Shown piece by piece: positions 1 to 8,972 of a stretch of DNA of 21,953 nt. Source of the stretch: Silene noctiflora (Eukaryota; Streptophyta; Magnoliopsida; Caryophyllales; Caryophyllaceae); contig VHZZ01001427.1 of NCBI GenBank assembly GCA_009801015.1, positions 111,858 through 133,810 on the forward strand, given 5' to 3'. Both the position numbers and the translations under genes were made by a program. The stretch's first letter is position 1. The number at the start of each line of letters is the position of its first letter. Under the pieces are notes generated by a model. It ran no database searches. It saw nothing but the letters and a program-made list of their open reading frames with translations, and had not been told where the DNA came from.

Positions 1-289
1 AAGTATAGCTTATATGCGCAAGGTATGGCTGGGTGATCATCACGAGCTAGAGGCTTCCGCTGTGTCTGAGTCTAGGAGTTTGTATTTAGACTTGATTTTG
101 AGTTTCATCTTTGGATTTTTGTATTTTTGGTCAGACAGTTTTGGTAATACGGTTGTAACAGTCTTAAACTATTATTTAAATATGTTTCTTTATTGTCTGA
201 TGATATGTATTGCCTCGGGAAACCGAGATGGTAGCACCTTTATACTCGAGGTGGCCATGGTAAGGCACTTTAAGTGTGGGGGTGTTACA
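1..289. mobile_element. LTR fragment, Ty3/gypsy-like, truncated by window start
   Basis: The stretch ends at 281-289 in GGTGTTACA, which read on the minus strand is TGTAACACC, a typical terminus of plant gypsy LTRs. The sequence just inside it is also LTR-like. The orientation cannot be fixed, because LTRs of this kind can start in TGTAACACC and end in GGTGTTACA, and the other end lies outside the window. It interrupts the LTR of the neighbouring minus-strand element. A weak open frame at 14-328 crosses the boundary and resembles no protein. Confidence 0.5.
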
Positions 290-345
290 GTCGAGTACCA
301 TGTACTCTACCGAGTGTCCCTACACTGAAAATACCGAGTATTACA
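290..345 (-). mobile_element. Start of the 3' LTR of a minus-strand gypsy element, interrupted at 289
   Basis: Read on the minus strand from 345 it begins TGTAATACTCGG, close to TGTAATAACCCGG at the other LTR start (2255). It follows a polypurine tract. It contains one full near-palindrome of the array described at 1916-2227 (ACTCTACCGAGT, 304-315) and a half copy (GTCGAGTA, 290-297). The half copy is cut by the insertion of the 1-289 fragment, so the insertion fell in the middle of a motif. Confidence 0.5.
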
Positions 346-360
346 GTGTTCCCTCCTTAA
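346..360 (-). other. Polypurine tract of the minus-strand element
   Basis: The minus strand reads AAGGAGGGAACAC immediately before the LTR start TGTAATACTCGG. A purine run next to a TG-starting LTR is the expected site for plus-strand DNA priming. It is the main reason for reading 290-345 as a 3' LTR. Confidence 0.5.
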
Positions 361-1857
361 AAATGAACTTCGTCCTCGAAGTTCAAATCCATACATCCAT
401 AACACGCACACCTACCATCCTACTATCCAACACCATACCACTCTCACCTTCCACCCTCGACACTAACTCACTCAGCTAAGTCTACCTCAGCAACTCGACT
501 CACAACCTAACATCAACCGTGGAACCCTAATTCCCAAACAAAAGCGTCTACCAAAATAAATGTTACAACGCCTCTCTAAGAAGACTATCTCATGCCGACT
601 CGACTGAAAATCCGAAGCGCGGCTCAAAACTCGATCACAAGCAAACCTGTACTCAACATGCTCCCCATATGATCGGGAATATCATATGGATCGACACAGG
701 CCACCCCGGAAATAGGTGACAATTACACAGACACACACCACGTCAGTTTCAATAAATAATATGAGACACGACATACGAAATATGCTTATGCAACACAACA
801 ATGAAATTCATGTGACACAACCTCCAACCACACCACACCGTTACCGGGACACACCCAAACGTACCCACAACCCGGTGATGGCACCGCAACACCGCCCACC
901 AAAATAACCCGGACCGCAGCCCGTGAAAAGGTACTCCGGACACACCGGTGGTACCAGGCCCGAGAGCAACTCGGATTCCATGCCAGACGACGTGACTCAA
1001 CCTCACGTGCCCCTCCATACCTCCCACCGCCTCACGTCACCAAAAGAACGAGTAACACCTCCGTCATACCGCCAACAACCTCCACAAACACATATAATGC
1101 AATATGCAATACAATATGCCAAGACACACATGTGCAATGATCGTCAAACATGCCTTTCTCATATAAAATAGGTTCCAATTAAGCAGAGTACTCATGTGAA
1201 TCAACAATCAAGAGACACTTCAAGATATACTCCCAATTAACATGTTATAATGCAATTCCTCTATTACCACAATCTACTAAACACAATCATTCAATTACAT
1301 ACTATAATTTTAATCCAACACTATCATGAAACCAACATTAACCACCCATTATCATGCCACCATGAAATATCAACACTAGTATGATACTAACAACATTTAC
1401 CAACAACAATCATGTTATAATGAAATAACAATATAATAATGACCTATGCAACCATTCACACTTATCGAAACTGAGTAGGATTAACCTACCTTTTAGCATA
1501 CTCCATAAGCTAGTCTAAGACAACAATAATACATCTCATAAAACCGTCTTATCCTACAATAATCACATAATAACTATCATAATACATCCTATACTATTAT
1601 ACTAAGTAAAACCCCATGAAAACCACCAAATTCTAGGGTTATGTGTCTTAAATGAAGGTATGAAAATTACAAAAGTAAGGGCATGAGATTACTCACCAAG
1701 TGATAAGGAATAAGAATATGTAAGTAATTTACCAAGATTCCCCCAAACACAACATAGATCTAGGATTTGAGGATGAAGGGTTATAGAGAGAAGTGGGAGA
1801 GATTTAAAGAGAGTTTTAGGGTTGAAAGAATGAGAGAAAAATCTGGAAAAATGAAGC

Positions 1858-1864
1858 TTATATA
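1858..1864 (-). promoter_or_regulatory. LTR TATA box
   Basis: The minus strand reads TATATAA, followed downstream by a C/T-rich leader, as expected for the U3/R boundary of a plant LTR. The nearest copy of the palindrome array lies 51 nt upstream. Confidence 0.5.
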
Positions 1865-1915
1865 CCAAAGCCCAACAAAGCCAAAGCCACAGGCAAAAAT
1901 GAGACTGAACTCGAG

Positions 1916-2227
1916 CACTTGGTCGAGTCCTCGGTGTCACTCGGTCGAGTGAGGGTCCATTCGGTCGAGTGGGCCATCCACTCGGTCGAATGACATGCAC
2001 AAAAGCTCAGGGTTTCTGCCCAAACTTCGCTCGGTCGAGTGAAGTCCTTACTCGGTCGAGTTTGGTGGCACTCGGTCGAGTGCCACCTTCACTAAGTCGA
2101 GTGAAGTTCCACTTGGTCAAGTTCGACCTCCACTAGGTCGAGTGAAGTTCCACTAGGTCTAGTGTCAGCTGCACTTTGTCTAGTGCGAGCTGTGTTTGGT
2201 CTAGTGTCAGCCGCACTTGGTCTAGTG
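1916..2227. repeat. Array of 14 near-palindromes, CACTCGGTCGAGTG type, about 20.5-bp period
   Basis: Fourteen 14-mers related to CACTCGGTCGAGTG start at 1916, 1938, 1958, 1979, 2028, 2049, 2069, 2090, 2110, 2131, 2151, 2172, 2193 and 2214. The spacing is 20-22 bp except for one 49-bp gap. Left-hand copies keep CACTCG/CGAGTG arms. Right-hand copies drift to CACTAG/CTAGTG and CACTTG. The array lies in U3, directly upstream of the minus-strand TATA box. Linkers between copies vary in sequence but keep their length. Confidence 0.9.
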
Positions 2228-2255
2228 CTTAGCTACAGAAATCCGGGTTATTACA

Positions 2256-3153
2256 GATTGCCACTAGCACCCAATGATTCCTATGGAACATAAATTTCGA
2301 AAATTGGGCTGTTAGTTCATACACATTTAAGCATATTAATAAATTAATGGAATCTTGGTTCATTATAATAAAGTACTATACATACGTGTGAACACCAGGA
2401 ACATTGTAAGGGGAAATCCACAGTTTTGCCGTCGTCAACAACCGTTGAGCGATATACTCGATTTGTTCTCGGGGTGGGAGTAATTGCCCCCTTCAGAGAG
2501 AACCTGGAAGGACACAAGAATCCGTAGGTGCATTCTCCATACTCAGCCTTGTTTGTTTGGATGTGAGTATACATGTACCTATTACGTCACACGGTACGGA
2601 TGCAATTATCATTGATGGCTTAGATAAACTTCGTTATCCATAAAACCAACTGACTATTTTATTAATAAACTTACTTTATCCAAACTTACAGGTGAGTCAC
2701 ATCTAACTGGTCAACGTCGATGAGTTTAAACAGATTCTTCGCCTCAAGTACATCCATAGCACCCACGCCCAAAATTTCCGGCTCCAATATTTGGGCAACG
2801 GTTATCTATATTACTTTATTGTATGCAGTAACCCGTTGTTATAGAGTCGTTATTAATGTGCAGAATTGGCGTAATGGTAGTGTCATTTCGGGCCCTTCAT
2901 GGCTATGAGTTTCGAGTTTAGCAACATCAAAGACTCGCACCTCGGTACCATTGAGATGTTTATAAATATTTTTTCTCCCACCATGAAGAATCCAAAATGA
3001 CAATTTAAACCATGTATTGCATTCATGGCTCATGGCAAAGTCTACCCTATGTTTTTGCACTAGAAATAGTGTTTCATTTGGTTTGGGGAAGACTTGCTCA
3101 TAGGCCTCCCAAGTCAATTCAAATTGGCTCTCCGAAAAATCGATAGCATGCAT
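2256..3153 (-). pseudogene. Ulp1-like (C48) cysteine protease relic, transposon-associated type, multi-exon
   Basis: One minus-strand frame runs from ATG 3153 to 2690 with stops at 2839-2841 and 2806-2808. It ends in a segment (LEPEILGVGAMDVLEAKNLF) resembling the region before the protease domain of plant transposon-linked Ulp1 proteins. Intron 2689-2579 (GT-AG) is phase-consistent and leads to exon 2578-2396, which reads GFLCPSRF. After a one-base frame change near 2500 it continues EYIAQRLLTTAKLWISPYNV. Intron 2395-2281 leads to a 25-nt exon reading NHWVLVAI. In C48 proteases the His of such an HW motif is catalytic (codon 2274-2276). The Asp and Cys parts would lie beyond the LTR inserted at 2255. 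Ulp1 domains of this kind are known in MULE and CACTA elements. The first ~100 residues are unrecognised. Confidence 0.6.
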
Positions 3154-4929
3154 CACTTAGCATATCCTAGCTTAGTTTGAATTTGTACATATCTATCATT
3201 TAGACTTGCATATTTAGAGCATGAATTCATATACTTGCTTTGTACATTCTCCATTACCCATCGTTGTGCATTGAGGACAATATCCGAAATAAGTGTGGCG
3301 ATGGGAGTACACTCCCAAAATCTATAAAAACTCGAAAAATTTAAAAAATTTGAAAAACCTAAACACATTCTTTCTTTTTCATAAAAATAAGACCCCTAAA
3401 AATTTGAAAACTTTCCAAAAAGCCAAAAACATTTCTTTACTTTATAATGTATAGCTTCAGTATTTTATATACTTGTGTTTGTTACTTTTCTCACATAGGG
3501 ACTATATTACATCCGAGACATCCCTAAGGGATGCATGAAGAGCCGCGTGGTATGATCGTTTCATTCTCTTATCCCTACTTTTTATGTTAATGACAATTTG
3601 GTGCATTTTTGTTGTTACGGCTTGTCTACTATGTGATGATTAGAGTTTGCATTTAGATTACTTGCCATACTAGTTGTTAGAGATGGTGCATTAGACTTGT
3701 TTATAAATAGTTGCATCATGGCATATAGCTTGCATTTAGGAACAATTATGTGAAAATGCATAAATGGGACGCTTGACAAGTTTATATAAGGCACTTGTAG
3801 ATATTTTTACTCCTTGAGACATTGTTTGCTAGAATACATGCAAGACACCCTAGATTGTGTCGTACTAGTATCCTTTGTCCCATGAGCTAAGGCCTAGTCA
3901 TGGGTTTGCATGTGAGTCACCTTGTCTAACCCTATGATGTGATATGGACCAGATAAATTTGTCTAGGTGACCTTTATTGACTTGGTAGTTTGGCATCCCA
4001 AAAATACTTTTCATGAATAAGTTTGTAATGCTCTTTTCTATGTTTTTGTCGCAGATAAATCTCAAAGTAAACCTAAAATGTTGTGTAAAGTGAAATGTCA
4101 AAGAGAATTCTTTTGGTAAAGGAGTACCACTTCGATATGCTTTGGTGAGGGATCCATTGATTTGGGCCCCCACATGGTTGTGAATTCGACCACCCAAAGA
4201 CAGAGTGACTATCACCCAGAAAAAGCTATTGTCTAGAGGTTAATCGATTGCCTAATAACAGATTGGCGAAAGCAAAGGACATTAGAAAGCGAGGGACAAA
4301 CCCCATCAAATGTTTTGAATGTAAATGAGGTCAAGATTTAAATGTCAATCAAGTCCACTCCTGTTTTAAAGAATTGAGCATTTCATTCCCCAAAACTTTT
4401 TGTTATACCACCTTGTCGAGCATGGGACGACCCTTGGCCTTTAAACTTGTAGAGAACCCGAGACTTACCATGTCACATGCCACTAACATCATAGGGATCA
4501 TCATTCCATCCCATCCGATCTCCCTTGACAAAAGCATTTAGCAATTGTGGACAAAAGTACCCTAGTTCGACACCATTTGGAGGTGACTTGTTTATATCCT
4601 CTCAGGCTTAGTAAATTTGAGAACTTTTATCTTTGATGGAATGTGTACCCTTGTATTGCTTCCCATTTAGATTATTTGCGCCGCTTAAATGAGGAAAGCG
4701 GTTATTATTTTGTTGATGCATCCGTTGCTTCGATTTTGTGCTTCATGTAGGATGCATCGCCATTTTGGAAAGCCCCACCTTGCCTTACAAGAAGGCACCC
4801 TACCTCATGGATCTGGAGTGAGACCCGCTAATTGTCTCACATCAGCTAGGTTTTTAGTTAATTTAAATAAAGGGCTTAGTTTCGTCACCTCTTTACTCGG
4901 GACGAGCAGAGGTTCGGTTTGGGGATATT
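3154..4929 (+). mobile_element. 3' internal noncoding region of an Athila-like element
   Basis: There is no coding potential in this 1.8-kb stretch. At 3270-3300 a GAGGACAAT...AAGTGTGG motif resembles the post-pol signature common in Athila-type and related gypsy elements, followed by an A-rich run with repeated AAAATTTGAAAA words. The end, 4897-4929, has GGGACGAGCAGAGGTTCGG followed by the purine-rich TTTGGGGATA, which serves as polypurine tract before the LTR start at 4930. Short open frames here (for example minus 3898-4215, plus 4689-4958) resemble no protein. The boundary with the Ulp1 relic, between about 3153 and 3268, is not sharp. Confidence 0.55.
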
Positions 4930-5215
4930 TGATGTGGCTCGTATTTACGCACATTTAGTCCCTTAACTAGCCTCGTTCCACACGCTTTTATGTAATAATT
5001 AGGGTCGTTTCCTAGCTTTAGTTTCCTATTTGTTATTCTATGATATATTGGTGCTTTTGGTTGGAGAAGAGTGCCAGCCTTGGATTCATGAGAATTTCGG
5101 GAGCTAAATTGATCGCACTTAACGACCAAGCAAAAAGGAGGGACCAAGACTAAAGACCGTAGTAGTTATATGATGTATTCGGGCAATTATGAGGAGCCCC
5201 CACGAGTCCTGAGAA

Positions 5216-5386
5216 GCTCCCATGAGTCTTGGGGCAACAAGCCAAAGGAGTTGTCACTGAAGGACAACTCGCGCGAGTCCTCCCAAACTCGTGCGAGTCT
5301 GAAGCCAATTCATGCAAGTCCTTCATTACTCGCACGAGTCTCCCAACAGGAAGCTTCCTTCGATCATAATAAGGACTCCCACCAGT
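5216..5386. repeat. Near-palindrome cluster ACTCG-NN-CGAGT, about 20-bp period, in U3
   Basis: Clear copies are ACTCGCGCGAGT (5267-5278, a perfect palindrome), ACTCGTGCGAGT (5287-5298) and ACTCGCACGAGT (5328-5339). Degenerate copies lie at 5216-5227, 5308-5319 and 5375-5386. Starts from 5267 to 5328 are 20, 21 and 20 bp apart. The two-base centres CG, TG and CA differ as expected from cytosine deamination of a CG. The cluster is upstream of the TATA box at 5472. Confidence 0.8.
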
Positions 5387-5471
5387 CCTACTGATTCTAG
5401 CTCCTCTTTGGACTAATTTAAGGTGCCTAATTGTCATTTAAGCCCTTAGTTAACCTTAATGTTGTACTTAG

Positions 5472-5480
5472 TATAAATAA
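5472..5480 (+). promoter_or_regulatory. LTR TATA box
   Basis: TATAAATAA lies in the middle of the Athila-like LTR, downstream of the palindrome cluster and upstream of an AT-rich leader. Its position fits the U3/R boundary. Confidence 0.5.
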
Positions 5481-6464
5481 CTGATGTACTTGTGATTTGC
5501 ACATATCTTTAGAATCAATCTCTTAGCTTATATTAGCTAAATTACAATTTTAATCCTTTCCTTGTTATTCAAGCAACTTGAGATCTACTTTGTAATTGAA
5601 GAATTCTTGGGTTTTGGATTGAGGAATTGACAACTTCTCATCACTAATCGAAGCTTTCTTCTATTGTTCTTCCATTCCTTTGTTCATCTTAAGTTGGTAT
5701 AATTCCTTTAATATTTGCTTAATCATTTACTTTGTTATTTACTTTATCATCATTATGTCTATGCTTGCTAAGATGTTTGACACCCTCTTTGGCATGATTA
5801 CCATAATGATGTGTGAGTAGTCCTCTAGCTAGGATTAATGGGGGATTAGGGGAGTAATCATGGGGTAAATATATGTATGATGAGTTCATATGAATGATTG
5901 TTTGTTATATTCTTCAACTTATGCACATGTTATATTTGATGAAATGTTTGATTGACAACCTAGCATGATTCTCTATCTCTTTAACAAAACTTGTAAGATA
6001 TAAATCAACTTGAGTATTGTTAGACCATGCATATGTTGAATAGGGAGAAAGAAGTCGTTGTAGTTGTCGTAAGCTATAAATATACTCAACTCAGAGACCC
6101 AAGTCTCCCTAAGGATTTTAAGATATAAACGAACTCGATCCTAGCATAAATACAATCATTTACCGGATTCATTACTAAGATCATACCATGTTTCCCCTAT
6201 GAACCCATGACACCCTAGTGCCTTTAATCAATTGTTTACATCTCCACTTTTAATTTCATGCTTTGTTATTTCTTTCATTTACATTTTCGTTGTAGTAGCA
6301 TAGCTTTCATCTCAACCCAAATTTGTGACACTAATACATGACTAGTTTGCATTTGATCATAATTTGACAACCCGTCCTTTGGGATCGATCTCTACTTGCT
6401 ACTTGCTAGTTAGTTGGAGTATAAATATTTTTTTGATAGGGTGTGATGATCTAGGCCCGCATCA

Positions 6465-8061
6465 GGGACATCCCCTTCTACTGTTGGTTCAGGACTTGTT
6501 ATGGAGGTATGAACCTTCCTTTTATCTTTTATTTCTCATTTATAGCAATAGGAATATAAATAGGAATGCCTATCTCTCATTTCCTTTTGTATGGAAAATA
6601 TGTATATTAGTAAGATTTCCTTGTATGAACAAGAATATGACCAAACAAAGATGCATGACTGATATAGATAAAATAAATCATTATTTACTTGCTTTACGAA
6701 TGAGTGATCATTGTAGATAAGTAAATGATTACTTAATATGTAAATAAATGATTATTTATTTTCTCTATCTAATGAATGATCATTAAAAATCTCTTTTCTT
6801 TATTTAGGCCTGGATCTACTCGTACTTCCCTGGCTTCGCACCCACGCGAGCGGCCGACGTGCACAGGGAGTACCCTGTTGTAAGAGACTGGATCGTCTAT
6901 AGACGGAAGAGCCAGCGTTCCTCTTACGACACCTGTAGGAGGGCTGTCAATGCTTTGCAGCTCGACAGCGTAAGAATTCCTTTCTAGCCTTCATTTATTG
7001 CCAGTTTTTATATTTATTTTGATTTTGGTTGCCTGACCCTTGAAATATGACTTCAGTGGGTGCCAAGACCTTGAGAGGCCTACACTGGAGCACCAACCTT
7101 TGTGGCTGATGTTCTTAGACCTAGAAGCTTGAGTAGACTCCTTCTTGTGACGCCCATAGGGCCTGTTTGGTACCTGGGCGAGCATTTGGCTAGGCAATGC
7201 CTCCGTGACTGTTTCACTGTCCACATCGATCCACCACGGACGATGTTTAGGGAGCCTACTGAGGCGGAGAGGACTGTTGATCTTGCCAGAGCTACTGGCG
7301 ACACCCTCCTTCTTCCCGACCTGGACTACTCGGAGTTTGTTTTGAGGAGATTGGCGTACTGGCCATTCGTGGTAAGTATTCTTTTTGCTTTTTAGAATAT
7401 GATTTTCCTTTTGAAAGGAAAATGTGTTGATAATCTAGTGTTTGACAGGAGATCTACACTACTAGTGATGATCCCCAAGCTTTTCCTGAGACTTTGGAGT
7501 ACATGGGGCCGGCTGGCATGGCGGTGTTCATGGAGGTCCCTTCCTTCCCCGAGGCTGATCTCAACGAGTGGCAGCACGTCGTGAGGAGGGTGAGTTTTCA
7601 GTTTAAACTCTAATTTTTATCTTTTCTTAGTAGCATGTAAGAACATGTAATATGACTTAACTTGGTTTGAAAATACAGGAGGCACCGTCGAGGCACGCGA
7701 AGTTGTGGCGGATGGCCAACCGGCTACGAGCGACAGCTTTAGAGGAACTCGAGACCGTTCTGTAGGAGAGGTAGGAAACTTTCCTCAGTTTAGTAGAAAT
7801 TTGAATTTCTTTTAGAAGCTTCGATTTTACATTTTGACAATCACTGTTCCTTTTGTTATGCAGGGGGTGCGTGAGCTGGAGCTGGAGCTGGAGTGGTCAC
7901 ATGAGGAGGTGGCCCGCCTGGAGATAGAGTTGGAGGTTCGTGACGCTGACATCGCCATTCTGGAAGCGATGGTTGACGACCTTAGGAGGCGTCTGGCTGA
8001 GTATCGTCGTGACCAGTCTTCTGTTTTGTACTTTTTGACTTTATTTTGTTCTCGGGCATGA
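6465..8061 (+). pseudogene. Plant mobile domain (PMD, MAIN-like) gene relic, 5'-truncated, six exon segments
   Basis: Exon segments bounded by GT-AG are 6465-6506, 6808-6969, 7057-7371, 7449-7589, 7679-7770 and 7864-8061. The first junctions are all phase 0. Recognisable pieces are AWIYSYFPGFAPTRA, the Arg-rich DWIVYRRKSQR stretch, WVPRP, VWYLGEHLARQC and VHIDPPR, typical of the C-terminal half of PMD proteins. The last exon (ELELELEWSHEEVARLEIEL and on) is a Glu/Leu-rich coiled coil. The gene is broken: TGA at 7072-7074 in exon 3, TAG at 7763-7765 in exon 5, and the last junction is out of phase by one base. The N-terminal half is missing because the Athila-like LTR ends at 6464. PMD proteins act in silencing and development (MAIN, MAIL1) or travel inside transposons. 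Context favours the transposon type. Confidence 0.6.
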
Positions 8062-8968
8062 GCTCAAGTCGTGTATATATTTTGTACATTTTGGTATGTA
8101 TATAGAGGCTTGCGTGCCTTATTTGTTGTTGGATGTAGATATGAGGCTTGTACCTGCAGGGTAGCTTTGAAATAGGTTTGGCATAGTGACTACTTACGTC
8201 GTCATGGTACCAAAATTTACGCAGAAAAAGGCAACTAAAACAAGTATAGACACTAATGTACACATGTAATTACAAGTTAAAATGGCCTAAAATGTAAACT
8301 TTAGTCGAATTGAAAAGAAAAGAAAACAAAAAATAAAAAGGTAAAAAAGTGCCCAAAAGTGAGTGAACAGTGATGTGATGCACGATTAAAAGACTGGAGT
8401 GCTCCCCCCAAAAAAAAAGAAAAAAGGAAAATGAGTAAGATTGAGAAAAAAAATGTTTAAATGATAGACGTGGAAGCTACTCACTGACATTCTAAATGCA
8501 AAATGTCAAAAATTTAAATAAAAGTCAAAACTTTTAAGAAAATGTAATGACAGTGGATGAGTGCTTCCCTCGCAAAAGAAAATGAAATGAAATGGGTAAG
8601 TATGCGTCGGGAGCGGCTGCCTCGAAATGCGAACCCGATTGGAAAAGGAATTCCGATTATAGTAAGAATAGTCAAATTTACGGACAAAGGTCTTCAAAAT
8701 CCCATAGGAATACGAAAGAATAACTAAAACCGGATTATGAAATCCTTCCGCGGAAAACTGCGGGAGACAAGCCTGGGGAAGAGGCGCAACAAGAGCTGCG
8801 ATCCTTCCAGAGGGTGCAGCTGTTGTTGCGTTTTCTCTTGGGTTTGTCTATTCCTGAGTAGAATTAGGACAGGCCGAAGAGTACATATAGAAGCCTCAGG
8901 TGAACGTTTATTCTCACAATTCTCCTTTCTATAATTCCGTAGCTTAAACTTCACACATTTTCAAAAAA
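8062..8968. other. Gene-free spacer between two PMD relics; probable promoter region of the second
   Basis: AT-rich DNA with A-runs (8407-8430) and no convincing frame. The last 250 bases are less AT-rich. They contain a strong inverted repeat (8785-8830) and a TATA-like CATATAG (8884-8890) about 80 bases before the ATG, so this is the likely promoter and 5' leader of the second PMD gene. The transcription start is not identifiable. Confidence 0.4.
8785..8830. repeat. Inverted repeat, 15-nt arms, 16-nt loop
   Basis: CGCAACAAGAGCTGC (8785-8799) pairs with GCAGCTGTTGTTGCG (8816-8830), matching at 14 of 15 positions, around a 16-base loop. It lies about 140 bases upstream of the second PMD start codon, in unusually GC-rich DNA for this window. 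Confidence 0.8.
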
Positions 8969-8972
8969 ATGG

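Larger units (their letters stand above)
346..2255 (-). mobile_element. Deletion derivative of a Ty3/gypsy retrotransposon (LTR plus 3' end, no coding region)
   Basis: The minus strand starts TGTAATAACCCGG at 2255. It then has a palindrome array, a TATA box (1858-1864), a pyrimidine-rich leader near 1780-1850 and a long AT-rich stretch. Near the other end, 346-385 reads on the minus strand as a GAGGACGAAGTTC-type pol/3'-UTR junction followed by the purine run AAGGAGGGAA. That junction normally sits just before a 3' LTR, and the LTR start at 345 follows. No gag or pol frame and no primer-binding site lies between, so the internal region is lost. The lineage is probably chromovirus/Tekay-like, judged only from LTR terminus and polypurine tract. 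The exact LTR end is not resolved. The element lies inside an Ulp1 gene relic. Confidence 0.5.
4930..6464 (+). mobile_element. 3' LTR of an Athila-like Ty3/gypsy element (1535 bp)
   Basis: It starts TGATGTGGC and ends GCCCGCATCA, whose reverse complement TGATGCGGGC nearly matches the start. It is preceded by a polypurine tract and not followed by a primer-binding site, so it is a 3' LTR. It contains a motif array (5216-5386), a TATA box (5472-5480) and a long AT-rich R-U5. The base after it begins a PMD gene relic, so the element inserted into that gene. The expected duplication would start GGGAC, but the partner copy is outside the window. Confidence 0.65.

Noticed and set aside
14-328. Open frame of 104 codons at the left edge
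   Set aside because: It crosses an LTR terminus (289/290), resembles no protein family and is rich in codons expected from T-rich noncoding LTR DNA.
749-1027. Minus-strand open frame of 92 codons
   Set aside because: It lies in the GC-richer part of a noncoding LTR-derived region, with no recognisable motif and no continuation.
1916-2227. The regularly spaced repeat array as a CRISPR-like array
   Set aside because: Repeats are only 14 bp and degenerate, linkers are 6-8 bp, the context is a plant LTR, and there are no cas genes.
346-2255. Reading the region as a solo LTR
   Set aside because: The flanks do not give a 5-bp duplication (CAATC against CTGTA), and the GAGGACGAAGTTC plus polypurine sequence belongs to the internal side of a 3' LTR.
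3898-4215. Minus-strand frame of 105 codons in the Athila-like 3' region
   Set aside because: No motif is recognised, and the surrounding 1.7 kb has the composition and landmarks of retroelement noncoding DNA.
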